Positions 28,271 through 37,100 of a stretch of 40,506 nucleotides of DNA are shown here, one piece after another. The stretch is taken from the NCBI GenBank assembly GCA_028683435.1, contig JAQUIG010000025.1, forward strand, positions 1-40,506. Direction: 5' to 3'. This DNA is from Desulfuromonadaceae bacterium (GTDB lineage Bacteria > Desulfobacterota > Desulfuromonadia > Geobacterales > Pseudopelobacteraceae). The number at the start of each line of letters is the position of its first letter. Position 1 is the first letter of the stretch. The notes beneath the pieces were generated by a model. That model made no database searches, was not told the origin of the DNA, and was given only the letters and a program-made list of their open reading frames with translations. The position numbers and the translations under genes are program-made.

Positions 28271-29671
28271 CTATACAATTCCGTATTCCTGCCACCGCCG
28301 TGCCACGAGGGCCGCTGATTCAGCAGATAGTTTCAGTTCGGGACGGGGGGAGCGGCAGCCGGTTGCATCAACCGCAACCCGGCAGGTATCAACGTCATGG
28401 ATAATGTCCTCGCTGAAATCGGTCACATTGATCGTTCTCCAGGCCGCACGCGACAGCCCTACAGGTTCTGTTCCGGCAGACACGAACAGCAGAACCCGTG
28501 ACGATCTGAACCACGGCAGGGCCCAAAGCTGGCCGGCAATGATCCGTACCATGCCGGACTGAGGGTTTTCAAGGGAAATGATGGCGCTTTGATGGAAAAC
28601 CCATTCAAACGGGAAACGGATGTCTGCTATTTCCGGCACCATCCTCTGCAGAAATGCCAGCAGCAGACGCTCCCATGCCTGCGCCATCCAGCAGTCCTCC
28701 ATCGGCGGCGGTCCGACAACGGTCGCAGGGATAATAGCATCCGGGCGGTGGCTGATGGCCGTGACCCTCATCAGGGCCGCTGCTGCAGCCGGGGAATAGA
28801 AGCCGGTGTGATTGCCGAATGGACCTTCGACCACGCTGTCACCCGGTTCGACATACCCTTCGATGATGACCTCCGCACCGATCGGAACCAGCAACGGGAC
28901 AGTCGTGCAGGGGACTGTCGTGAGAGGAGTCCCGCGCAGAAACCCGGCAAAGGTCATTTCGTCGAGGTCGCCGGGGAGCGGGAACATGGAACTGAAAAGG
29001 AGTGCCGGATCGCCCCCGAGGACGATCGCCACCGGCATCGCCTTTCCTCCCAGTCGGTACAGTTCGGCGTGCCGTGCCGCACCGCTCCCCGCTTTCCACT
29101 GGATCGCCGCTTCCCTCTCTCCGCGCAGCTGCACCCGGTACACCCCGCAATTCTGCGCGATGCCATCCGGATCGATCGTAAAAACCTGCGGCAATGTTAT
29201 GTAGCGTGGGTACCCGCTGGCAGCGCCGTCACCCGGCCACCCCTGCAGGAAAGGGAAACTGGCCAGATCCGGAGGATCCATCCGGATCTGGGACCGGTCC
29301 GGCTGTGAGGCGACATGGGGAACAAAACGGCTGAATTGGGGCAGGGAGGCCATCTGACGGTCGAGCGAGTCGATATCAAACGCTGGTAGCCGGCCTAGCA
29401 GAGCGCGCAGGCGAAGTGTCAAATCGTCCAGCTCCGCGACGCCGAGCGCCCGGCAGACCCGCTCCTGCGAACCGAAGAGATTGGTGGCAACCTCGAAACG
29501 GCTGCCGGCCGGATGCTCGAAGAGGAGCGCCTCCCCCCCCTGAGGCCGCTTGCAGACCCGGTCGGTGATGGCGGCAATTTCCAGAAGAGGATCGACTGTT
29601 ACGGATATACGGGAGAGCTCGCCTATTGATTCGAGTTGCGAGATGAATTGGCGCAGGTCGAAAAAGGGCAT
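28271..29671 (-). CDS. ubiD: UbiD-family decarboxylase
   Basis: Prenylated-FMN-dependent aromatic acid decarboxylase, about 466 residues from the ATG at 29671. Family features include MPFFDLRQFISQLESIGELSRI at the N terminus, the segment around NCGVYRVQ, EAAIQWKAGSG, the EVIIEGYVEPG and GPFGNHTGFYS region that carries active-site glutamate residues, and the C-terminal DVDTCRVAVDATG. The frame stays open 57 bases upstream, but 29671 matches the family start and lies four bases after glgA. Together with UbiA and UbiX it probably completes menaquinone ring processing. Confidence 0.93.
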   Translation of the reverse strand: MPFFDLRQFISQLESIGELSRISVTVDPLLEIAAITDRVCKRPQGGEALLFEHPAGSRFEVATNLFGSQERVCRALGVAELDDLTLRLRALLGRLPAFDIDSLDRQMASLPQFSRFVPHVASQPDRSQIRMDPPDLASFPFLQGWPGDGAASGYPRYITLPQVFTIDPDGIAQNCGVYRVQLRGEREAAIQWKAGSGAARHAELYRLGGKAMPVAIVLGGDPALLFSSMFPLPGDLDEMTFAGFLRGTPLTTVPCTTVPLLVPIGAEVIIEGYVEPGDSVVEGPFGNHTGFYSPAAAAALMRVTAISHRPDAIIPATVVGPPPMEDCWMAQAWERLLLAFLQRMVPEIADIRFPFEWVFHQSAIISLENPQSGMVRIIAGQLWALPWFRSSRVLLFVSAGTEPVGLSRAAWRTINVTDFSEDIIHDVDTCRVAVDATGCRSPRPELKLSAESAALVARRWQEYGIV

Positions 29672-29675
29672 AAAA

Positions 29676-31190
29676 TTATTCGAAGCGGTTGCGGTAATAC
29701 TCTCCGCCCCGGCGGCGCAGGATGGCAAGGTGGTAGAGCTCGTCGTATTTAAGCGCGGCGGCCTCCCAGGTAAAGCGTTTCTTCATGCCGTTTTTACGGA
29801 GCGCGGCCAGCCCCTTGGGATTGTTGAAAAAAGTCCAGGCCGCCCAGCCGACGGTGTCGAACAGCGCCGTGGCGCTGTGATTCCAGAATTTGAAGCCATC
29901 GCCGCTCATGACCGCCTCGTTGAAGTTCTCGACGCTGTCGTCGAGGCCGCCGGTGGCACGGACAATCGGGGGGGTGCCGTAGGCGAGCGAATACATCTGA
30001 TTCAGCCCGCACGGTTCAAAGGCTGACGGCATCACGAAAAAGTCGGACCCCGCTTCAACCTTGTGGGCAAGTTCTTCGTTGTAGCCGATATAGCAGGCAA
30101 ATTTATCAGGGTACATGGCGGCAATGTCGCCGAAGTAGAAATGTGCCCACGGTTCGCCGTTGCCGACCACAGCAAACTGGCAATCCATCTCCATAATGCG
30201 GTGGATCGCTTCTGCCAGGATATCGGTGCCTTTCTGTTTGACCATGCGTGAAACGATTCCGAACAGCGGCACATCATCACGCTGCGGCAGTCCCATAACT
30301 GACTGAAGATCGCGCTTACAGGCGGTTTTCCCTTTTTTTACGCTGCGCGCCGTATAGTTGGCAGCGATGAAAGGGTCAGTCGCTGGATCCCACTCCTCAT
30401 AATCAACACCGTTGAGGATGCCGCTCAAATCGGCAGCCCGATCCCTGATTGCCCCTTCAAGCCCCCAGCCGAATGCGGCGGTTTGAATCTCCCGGGAATA
30501 CTCCTCGCTGACCGTGTTGAGCAGGGTGGCGTGGTAGATCCCCCCTTTCAGCAGGTTGACCTGGTCGTCCATTTCCAGCTCAAGGTAGTTGAAATGCTTC
30601 CAGCCGATGCCGAGCACATCCATCAGGCCGGGGTAGAAATTCCCCTGATGCTGCATGTTGTGCAGTGTCAGCAGTGACGCGGTGTTGCCGACATAACGGT
30701 CGTGCAGATAGGAACTGTTCAGCAGAACCGGGATGATGCCGGTATGCCAGTCGTGGGCATGGATGACGTCCGGTGACCAATCCAGCATCTTGCAGAGTTC
30801 CAGTGAGGCCTTGGAGAGGAAAACAAAGCGGTTGTCGTTGTCGAGGTACCCCTCGCCACCCTGCTGATACAGGCCGGAGCGGCCGTAGTACGCCTCATGT
30901 TCAAGTAAATAGACCGGCACATCGCACCCCGGCAGGCGCCCTTCCCAGACACCGCAATACTGGTGGCCGATGATTCCCATCGGTACAACCAGCGTGCCGG
31001 GCAACAGTTTCAGCCCGTACTTTTCCGGCTTAATGCTGTGGTAGCGCGGCAGCACAATCCGAACATCGTGCCCCATGCGGGCAAGGTATTTGGGGAGTGC
31101 GCCGACAACGTCACCGAGCCCCCCCTCCTTGGCGAAGGGGGCGGCCTCGGAGGCGGAAAAAAGTATGGAGAGGGGCTTGACGGGTTTCAT
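29676..31190 (-). CDS. glgA: Glycogen (starch) synthase GlgA
   Basis: GT5-family enzyme that extends alpha-1,4-glucan from ADP-glucose (possibly UDP-glucose). About 504 residues from the ATG at 31190, preceded by GGAG; the frame is open to 31301 but the extra 37 residues are not family-like. KEGGLGDV at 21-28 is the nucleotide-sugar binding K-x-G-G-L motif of the N-terminal Rossmann domain; HAHDWHTG follows; the C-terminal domain has FGIVSRMVKQKG, PSAFEPCGLNQMYSLAYGTPPIVRATGGLDDSV. No other glycogen genes are nearby; it sits between fsa and ubiD. Confidence 0.96.
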   Translation of the reverse strand: MKPVKPLSILFSASEAAPFAKEGGLGDVVGALPKYLARMGHDVRIVLPRYHSIKPEKYGLKLLPGTLVVPMGIIGHQYCGVWEGRLPGCDVPVYLLEHEAYYGRSGLYQQGGEGYLDNDNRFVFLSKASLELCKMLDWSPDVIHAHDWHTGIIPVLLNSSYLHDRYVGNTASLLTLHNMQHQGNFYPGLMDVLGIGWKHFNYLELEMDDQVNLLKGGIYHATLLNTVSEEYSREIQTAAFGWGLEGAIRDRAADLSGILNGVDYEEWDPATDPFIAANYTARSVKKGKTACKRDLQSVMGLPQRDDVPLFGIVSRMVKQKGTDILAEAIHRIMEMDCQFAVVGNGEPWAHFYFGDIAAMYPDKFACYIGYNEELAHKVEAGSDFFVMPSAFEPCGLNQMYSLAYGTPPIVRATGGLDDSVENFNEAVMSGDGFKFWNHSATALFDTVGWAAWTFFNNPKGLAALRKNGMKKRFTWEAAALKYDELYHLAILRRRGGEYYRNRFE

Positions 31191-31251
31191 TGATGCTCCG
31201 GGGGGTGTGCGGCAGTATCGTTCCCTGAGTGTAACCAAAAGGAACGGGGTG

Positions 31252-31896
31252 CTATTTCGGTACGCTTTCCCAATCCTTAAGGAACTTGGCAATACCGGCA
31301 TCGGTCAGCGGGTGCTTGGCCAGCTGGATCATGACGGAGTAGGGAATTGTCGCAATATCGGCACCGATGAGGGCCGAGTTGAGGACATGAATCGGATTGC
31401 GGACACTTGCAACGATAATCTCGGCCATGTAGCCGTAGTTGTCAAAAATAGTGCGGATCTCTTCGATGATCCCCATGCCATCCTGGGAAATGTCATCCAG
31501 GCGGCCGACAAAGGGAGAAACGTAGGCAGCGCCGGCTTTGGCAGCCAGAAGCGCCTGCATCGGGGTGAAAATCAGTGTTACGTTGATTTTGACGCCTTTG
31601 CCGGAGAGAGCCTTGCAGGCTTTCAGCCCTTCGGGCGTCATGGGAAGTTTTATGACGATGTTTTTGTGGATTTTGACCAGCTCTTTGGCCTCTTTGATCA
31701 TGCCGGGGGCGTCCAGTGAGATGACTTCGGCAGAAATCGGTCCGTCAACAATCGAGGCGATCTCTTTAATGACTTCCTTGAACTTACGCCCTGATTTGGC
31801 AATCAGGGAAGGGTTGGTGGTAACGCCGTCAACCAGGCCAAGGGCATGTGCTTCACGAATTTCGGTAACATCGGCGGTGTCGATAAAGAATTTCAT
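31252..31896 (-). CDS. fsa: Transaldolase / fructose-6-phosphate aldolase (TalC/Fsa family)
   Basis: A 214-residue member of the short, single-barrel transaldolase group. [16 protein letters not shown] at the start, [14 protein letters not shown] and [13 protein letters not shown] are diagnostic; Lys83 in VIKLP is the expected Schiff-base lysine. [10 protein letters not shown] is the phosphate-binding segment. Close relatives include both true transaldolases and fructose-6-phosphate aldolases and the sequence does not separate them with certainty; in an organism with non-oxidative pentose phosphate needs, transaldolase is the likelier role. It begins nine bases after the YHS gene and ends 61 before glgA. 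Confidence 0.93.
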   Translation of the reverse strand: MKFFIDTADVTEIREAHALGLVDGVTTNPSLIAKSGRKFKEVIKEIASIVDGPISAEVISLDAPGMIKEAKELVKIHKNIVIKLPMTPEGLKACKALSGKGVKINVTLIFTPMQALLAAKAGAAYVSPFVGRLDDISQDGMGIIEEIRTIFDNYGYMAEIIVASVRNPIHVLNSALIGADIATIPYSVMIQLAKHPLTDAGIAKFLKDWESVPK

Positions 31897-31905
31897 CCAG
31901 TTCTC

Positions 31906-32172
31906 CTATTGTGGTGGTGAGGTATGGTCAAGCTGTTCGCGGTATTTTTCGAGGCAATTCATAGAGCAGAAATAGTGGCGCTGGCCGTCCAGCTTTCCGA
32001 TGACGGCATCTTCCTCTGACACGTAGACCCCGCAGACCGGGTCGCGGTGCGTCTCTGTTGCCGGGTCCAACGGTGGTTCCGGTTTTGACGGGGGGTTTTT
32101 GCTGGAAAGCAGCGAGATGACAATGCGATAACCGATGTAGACCAGCAGGCCCACAATTAAAAATCTGATCAC
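31906..32172 (-). CDS. Small membrane-anchored YHS/TRASH-type metal-binding protein
   Basis: About 88 residues. One hydrophobic segment at the N terminus (IRFLIVGLLVYIGYRIVISLL) is followed by a proline-rich linker and a YHS-like domain: DPVCGVYV, then HYFCSMNCLEKYRE, a spaced cysteine set typical of heavy-metal binding. GTG at 32172 is chosen as start because AAGGAG lies just upstream and it overlaps the folK stop as GTGA; the open frame extends further but is folK sequence. Its metal and function are unknown. It forms a coupled pair with folK and is followed by fsa. Confidence 0.8.
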   Translation of the reverse strand: MIRFLIVGLLVYIGYRIVISLLSSKNPPSKPEPPLDPATETHRDPVCGVYVSEEDAVIGKLDGQRHYFCSMNCLEKYREQLDHTSPPQ

Positions 32173-32675
32173 ACGATCTCCTTCAGTAACAATTTTACAA
32201 CAGTCTCGTCGGATTTCAGCGCGGCGAGGATTTCGCGCATGCTTTTCCCGGTCAAGGGGTGCAGCAGATCCGGCGCTATCTCGCAAAGCGGCTGCAGGAC
32301 GAAGCGGCGTTCCGCCAAGCGGGGGTGAGGGACTACGAGGTCTTCTTCGTTAATTGTACTGTCGCCGTACAGGAGCAGATCAAGATCCATACTGCGCGGA
32401 CCTTGCGGGATCGTTCTGATCCGTTTGAATGCTTCATTCTCAATCCGCAACAGCCGGGTCAGCAGGGAGCGGGCGTCGAGCCGTGTTGAAATTCTGAGGA
32501 CCGCATTATAGAACGAATCCTGGTTTACATTGCCAACCGGCGATGTCTCATAAAATGACGACAGTGCCGTCACTCTGCAATCCGGTACTCTGCCGACCTC
32601 AGCAACGGCGCGCAACAGGTTGAGTTCACGGTTCCCGAGATTGGATCCGAGTGCTATGTAGGCTTCAGTTTCCAT
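32169..32675 (-). CDS. folK: 6-hydroxymethyl-7,8-dihydropterin pyrophosphokinase FolK
   Basis: Transfers pyrophosphate from ATP to 6-hydroxymethyl-dihydropterin in folate synthesis. 168 residues from the ATG at 32675. YIALGSNLGNRE opens the fold; FYETSPVGN and GPRSMDLDLLLYGD (the magnesium-binding DxD) are signatures, as is HPRLAERRFVLQPL. No ribosome-binding site precedes the ATG, but a good promoter ends six bases upstream, suggesting a leaderless mRNA. It is the first gene of a nine-gene same-strand run ending with metH. Confidence 0.95.
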   Translation of the reverse strand: METEAYIALGSNLGNRELNLLRAVAEVGRVPDCRVTALSSFYETSPVGNVNQDSFYNAVLRISTRLDARSLLTRLLRIENEAFKRIRTIPQGPRSMDLDLLLYGDSTINEEDLVVPHPRLAERRFVLQPLCEIAPDLLHPLTGKSMREILAALKSDETVVKLLLKEIV

Positions 32676-32681
32676 CAGGTT

Positions 32682-32710
32682 ATTAAAGCATAACGGCTGC
32701 GGTGCGTCAA
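32682..32710 (-). promoter_or_regulatory. Candidate folK promoter giving a leaderless transcript
   Basis: On the minus strand TTGACG (32710-32705) and TTTAAT (32687-32682) are separated by exactly 17 bp. The -10 box ends six bases before the folK ATG, so transcription would begin at or next to the A of the start codon. The lack of a ribosome-binding site agrees. Confidence 0.5.
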
Positions 32711-32730
32711 CCGTGACCTCCGGTCTCTGC

Positions 32731-32769
32731 AAAAAACACCCCGGTAACTAGGAGGGGAAGCTACCAGGG
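32731..32769 (-). terminator. Intrinsic terminator of the candidate small RNA
   Basis: CCCTGGTAGC (32769-32760) pairs with GTTACCGGGG (32748-32739) using two G-U pairs, with an 11-base loop and TGTTTTTT after the stem. It would also stop transcripts coming from the upstream epimerase gene. Confidence 0.65.
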
Positions 32770-32808
32770 CAAATGAGGATCCGTAAGAATCCTCGCAAGC
32801 ATTTTCTC
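32731..32808 (-). ncRNA. Candidate small RNA (or attenuated leader) between the epimerase gene and folK
   Basis: A self-contained minus-strand unit: promoter (32844-32816), expected start near 32808, hairpin GAGGAT/ATCCTC (32794-32775) with an 8-base loop, then an intrinsic terminator whose 10-bp stem is 32769-32760 with 32748-32739, followed by TGTTTTTT. The product would be about 78 nt. The 11-base terminator loop reads UUCCCCUCCUA, complementary to Shine-Dalgarno sequences. No known riboswitch was recognised. It could instead be a terminated leader of the folK run, although folK appears to have its own promoter. Confidence 0.42.
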
Positions 32809-32815
32809 TATAATA

Positions 32816-32844
32816 AATATATCCTTTTCCGGATATATTGGCAA
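32816..32844 (-). promoter_or_regulatory. Promoter with a 24-bp palindrome upstream of the candidate small RNA
   Basis: TTGCCA (32844-32839) and TATATT (32821-32816) are 17 bp apart, each one base from consensus. A perfect palindrome, AATATATCC (32816-32824) and GGATATATT (32831-32839) around six bases, covers the spacer and -10 box and touches the -35 box, as an operator would. Confidence 0.5.
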
Positions 32845-32852
32845 GCAATACT

Positions 32853-33749
32853 CTACCCTTTTGGTAGGTGATCTTCGGTGCCGGGGACTGACGCTGCAAG
32901 TCCATCCGACAGGGCTTCATAGCGAAGTTTCACGTTGAGCCGGTTCAGCATTTTGCGGTTATCTATAATCCTTGTCTGGCTTACGTAGGAAAGCATCAGC
33001 GGTGACATGACCTGGTGTGCTTCAGCCAATGTTACCTGCGGCTGGCGCGGGAAGCCGAGCGCATCGGCACAGGCATTGAAATACGACGTCATGCTCGACG
33101 GGTGACCGTCGCTGATATTGAAAATGTCGCCCCCCATCCCCATTTCAGCCGCTTTAATGCAAATCACGGCAAGATCATCGGCATGGATGCGGTTGCTGGG
33201 GCCCGATTCCTCCTCACGCAGCAGCGGCTGTCCCTGGCTGATCTGCATGAGCGGCAGGCGCCCCGGGCCATAGATGCCGCTTACCCGGAGAATGACAACA
33301 GGGATATTACTGGCTGCGCCGAATTCAAAGAAAGCGCTCTCGGCATCGAGACGGCGCTTCCCCATTGCCGAATCTGAATTCGCAGGTGATTCTTCCGTTA
33401 TCACAGCGGCATCAACCCCGCCGTACACCGAAGTTGCACTCATATAGACGATCTTTGCCGGCTTTTCGGCTTCCGGAATCCGGGCGATAAAGTTTCTGGC
33501 GCGGCTGTCGATGATACCCCCGCCGGGAGGCGGCACGAGGTAGAACAGGATGCTGTCTGCCAGTCTGAGTGGCGGAGTCTCCGCGCCATTATCGAGCGTG
33601 GCGGCAATGGTCGTAAATCCGGCAGCATGGAGGCGGGAGGCGTTTTCAACCGATCTGACCATACAGGTAACACTGCCCCCCGATTCCTGGCGCAACCGCG
33701 CGATACGTTCACCGATGTAGCCGCATCCTGCAATAAATACTTGCTGCAT
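32853..33749 (-). CDS. NAD(P)-dependent epimerase/dehydratase-like protein
   Basis: An extended short-chain dehydrogenase-type protein of 298 residues. QVFIAGCGYIGERIA is the N-terminal dinucleotide loop; the active-site region reads IVYMSATSVYGG with the tyrosine but a less typical YxxxK spacing; NISDGHPSSMTSYF is common to the C-terminal part of this group. It resembles the YeeZ group of poorly studied nucleoside-diphosphate-sugar epimerase relatives. CCGGAGAG precedes the ATG. It lies 17 bases downstream of the small protein gene, probably one transcript, and ends at the promoter of the candidate small RNA. Substrate unknown. Confidence 0.82.
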   Translation of the reverse strand: MQQVFIAGCGYIGERIARLRQESGGSVTCMVRSVENASRLHAAGFTTIAATLDNGAETPPLRLADSILFYLVPPPGGGIIDSRARNFIARIPEAEKPAKIVYMSATSVYGGVDAAVITEESPANSDSAMGKRRLDAESAFFEFGAASNIPVVILRVSGIYGPGRLPLMQISQGQPLLREEESGPSNRIHADDLAVICIKAAEMGMGGDIFNISDGHPSSMTSYFNACADALGFPRQPQVTLAEAHQVMSPLMLSYVSQTRIIDNRKMLNRLNVKLRYEALSDGLAASVPGTEDHLPKG

Positions 33750-33766
33750 TGGTACTCTCCGGTTTT

Positions 33767-34033
33767 TTATGACAAAAACGACTTGGCCAGCGGAGCCACC
33801 GCTTCGTCGGCAGATGCAATGGCAACTGTGCGCTCGGCTTCGGTCATAAACTTTTTGAGGTATTTTTTTGCCTTCTTCTGGTCACCAGCGACCGTTTCAG
33901 CCATCTTGAGAAGGATCCCGAGCGGCACCCCGTTGCGGAAACCCTGTACCAGTTTTTCAATCTCGTCGCTCCGCTGTTTTTCCTTCCAGGTTTTGAAGAG
34001 TGAGGCTCCCAGATCATTGCTGTTGCTGAGCAT
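33767..34033 (-). CDS. Small conserved-looking protein of unknown function
   Basis: About 88 residues from the ATG at 34033, which has GGAG at a good distance; the longer open frame includes terminator sequence and is not used. The protein is soluble, charged and probably helical, with a lysine-rich middle (GDQKKAKKYLKKFM) and an alanine-rich end. No motif or family was recognised. Its place directly before the epimerase gene, and after the por terminator, suggests the two are cotranscribed from a promoter in the short gap at 34034-34111, where no clear promoter is seen. Confidence 0.6.
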   Translation of the reverse strand: MLSNSNDLGASLFKTWKEKQRSDEIEKLVQGFRNGVPLGILLKMAETVAGDQKKAKKYLKKFMTEAERTVAIASADEAVAPLAKSFLS

Positions 34034-34050
34034 ATATAACTCCAGTAGGT

Positions 34051-34081
34051 AAAATAAAACCCCGCAGATTGCTCTGCGGGG
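34051..34081 (-). terminator. Intrinsic terminator after por
   Basis: On the minus strand CCCCGCAGA (34081-34073) and TCTGCGGGG (34068-34060) form a perfect 9-bp stem around GCAA, followed by TTTTATTTT. It is 30 bases after the por stop. Confidence 0.85.
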
Positions 34082-34111
34082 CTGGATAGTAACATTAAAC
34101 AAAAGTGGTGA

Positions 34112-37100
34112 CTACTTTTTCTCGCAAATCTCTTCGTAGGTGAGGGATGCCAGTTTCTGGTAATAGGCAAAGTGAGATTTGACACCCTCGGTCGCTTTTT
34201 CCATCAGCTCTTGGGCCTGCTCCGGGTTGGCTTTCTTGAGCATCCGGTAACGGTTTTGCCCGGCGGTGTAGTCGCTGAATTCGATGGATGGCACTTTGCT
34301 GTCCAGCTGCAGCGGATTTTTGCATTCGGCTGCCAGTGCCGGGTTATAGCGATACAGCGGCCAGTAACCGGAGTTAACGGCTTTTTTCTGTTCGTCAACG
34401 GCGGTGGTCATGTTTATGCCGTGGGCGATACAGTGCGAGTAGGCGATGATGAGGGAAGGACCATCGTACGCCTCTGCTTCCATCATAGCCTTGATGCACT
34501 GTGCCGGATTGGCCATGGAGACCTGAGCAACATACACTGTACCGTAGGACATGGCGATCATGCCCAGATCCTTTTTGGAAACTGGCTTGCCGCCTGCGGC
34601 AAAGAGGGCTACAGCACCCATCGGTGTTGATTTGGATGCCTGGCCGCCGGTATTGGAATAGACCTCGGTGTCAAGGACAAAGAGGTTGATGTTCCTGCCG
34701 CTGGCAATGACATGGTCGAGACCCCCAAAACCGATATCGTAGGCCCAGCCGTCACCTCCGATACACCAGACCGATTTATTAACCAGGTAGTCCATGAACG
34801 GAGCAATCTGTTTTGCAGCCGCGAGTTTGCTCCCCTTGAGCGCTTTTTTAAGTTCATCCACACGACCGCGTTGTGTTTCAATGTCAGCCTGGGTGATCTG
34901 CGGTGCGGCAAGAATTTCTTTGGCAAGCTTGGCCGCAGCAAAACCTTTGGTTCCTGCAAGATCGGAGAGGAAGTCACGAGCAGATTTAGTAAACTGATCT
35001 ACTGTCAGACGCATACCGAAACCGAATTCCGCATTATCCTCAAACAGAGAGTTGGACCATGCCGGTCCGCGCCCATCGGCACGTTTGGCATACGGAGTCG
35101 TGGGAAGATTCCCGCCATAGATGGAGGAACAACCTGTCGCATTGGCAACCAGCATTCTGTCGCCAAACAGCTGGGTGAGAAGCTTCAGATATGGTGTTTC
35201 ACCGCATCCCTGGCATGCGCCGGAGAACTCGAACAGCGGACGTACAAGCTGATTGCTGCGCAGTGTTTCAAGCTTGAGCTTGCTGGCATCAACATCGGGA
35301 AGAGAGAGGAAAAAGTCGAAATTTTCTGCCTCAGCAGCACGCAGTGGCGGTTGGAAATGCATGTCCAGAGCTTTGTGCGCAGGATTCTGTTTGTCTTTGG
35401 CAGGGCAATTGTATGCACATGCGCCGCAACCGGTGCAGTCTTCCGGTGCTACCTGGACTGTCAGCTTTTTACCGGCCATTTCCGTAATTTTGCAATCAGC
35501 AGATTTGAAGGTCTTGGGTGCTTTCTTGAGCAGCTCTGCGTCGTAGGCCTTGAGACGAACTGCTGCGTGCGGGCAGACAAAAGAACAGATACCGCACTGG
35601 ATACAGAGTTTTTCATCCCATACCGGGATATCAACGGCAATATTGCGTTTTTCGTACTGCGACGTTGCGGTCGGGAAGGTGCCGTCTGCCGGCATTTTGG
35701 AAACCGGCAAATTGTCGCCCAGGCCGGCAACGATAACGCCGGTAACGTCTTTAACAAATTTGGGAGCCTTGGAAGAAACTGCGGCAGCCATTTTCAGCTT
35801 ACTGGTAGCTTTTGCGGGGACTTTCACTTCGTAGAAGTTGTTAAGCCCTGCATCAACCGCCTTGTAGTTCATGGCCAGCACAGCTTCGCCTGCTTTCCCG
35901 TACGATTTCTTGATAGCACCTTTTATTGAGGATACGGCATCCTTCAGAGGGATAATGTTGGAGATCTTGAAGAACGCTGTCTGCATGATGACGTTGATGC
36001 GGGGTCCAAGACCAATTTCATTTCCCAGCTTGACGCCGTCGATAACAAAAAATCTGAGCTTTTTGTCAATGATCTGCTGCTGCACCTCTTTCGGCATGGT
36101 GTCCCAGACTTCATCGTGAGCAAAAGGAGCATTCAGCAGGAACGTTGCACCGTTTTTAGCGCGAGCCAGCAGGTCGTATTTTTCCAGGAACGAGAAGTTG
36201 TGGCAGGCTACAAAGTCAGCTTCCTGCACCAGATATGGGGCGCGGATCGGTTTTTTGCCGAAGCGGAGATGTGAAGTCGTCATGGAACCGGCTTTTTTGG
36301 AGTCATACACAAAGTAGGCCTGGGCGTTGTTGTTGGTCTCTTCACCAATAATCTTGATGGAGTTCTTGTTGGCGCCGACGGTACCGTCTGAGCCGAGGCC
36401 GTAGAACATCGCCTCGTAGGTGCCGGGCATCGGGTTTTTGAAGGAGTAATCGACCGCGAGACTGCAACCGGTGACATCTTCTTCGATACCGACAACAAAT
36501 TTGTTTTTCGGCTTCTTGGTTTTGAGGTTGTCAAGAACCGCTTTTGCCATAGCTGGATTAAATTCTTTGGAACCAAGGCCGTAACGACCACCGACGATGA
36601 CCGGATAGCCGTCGAATTTAAACTTGCCGTCTGCCATCGCTTCGCCGATAGCGGTGCGGATATCAAGATAGAGCGGTTCACCAAGTGAACCGGGCTCCTT
36701 GGTGCGATCCAGAACGGCAATCTTTTTGACCGTTTTGGGGAGCGCCTTGACAAAGGCATCGAGCGGGAACGGGCGGTAGAGGTGAATCTTGATTACGCCG
36801 ACTTTTTCGCCGGATTTCATCAGGTTTTCTACCGTATCCTGCACAACATCGGCACCGGAACCCATGACAATAACCACGCGGTCGGCATCCTTTGCACCGA
36901 CATATTCAACCAGCTTGTACTTTCGACCGGTAAGCTTGCCGAACTTGTCCATCTCTTCCTGCACGATTTTTTCGCAGGCAGGATAGAAACTATTGACCGT
37001 TTCACGTCCCTGGAAATAGACATCCGGATTCTGGGCAGTACCACGCATGAAAGGACGATCCGGATTGAGACCGCGCAGCTTGTGCTCGGCAATCAGTTTG

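Noticed and set aside
31107-31150. C-run/G-run stretch in glgA resembling the murG palindrome
   Set aside because: It encodes the conserved KEGGLGDV nucleotide-sugar motif of glycogen synthase, so it is ordinary coding sequence.
32739-32800. Plus-strand resemblance to a GEMM cyclic-dinucleotide riboswitch (AGGGCAAA, hairpin, CGCAAGC)
   Set aside because: The second conserved box is not CGCAAAGCC, the second stem is missing, and no plus-strand gene follows; the minus-strand promoter and terminator explain the interval better.
34712-35929. 405-codon open frame on the plus strand opposite por
   Set aside because: Antisense shadow of por; the translation has no recognisable motif while por is intact through this interval.
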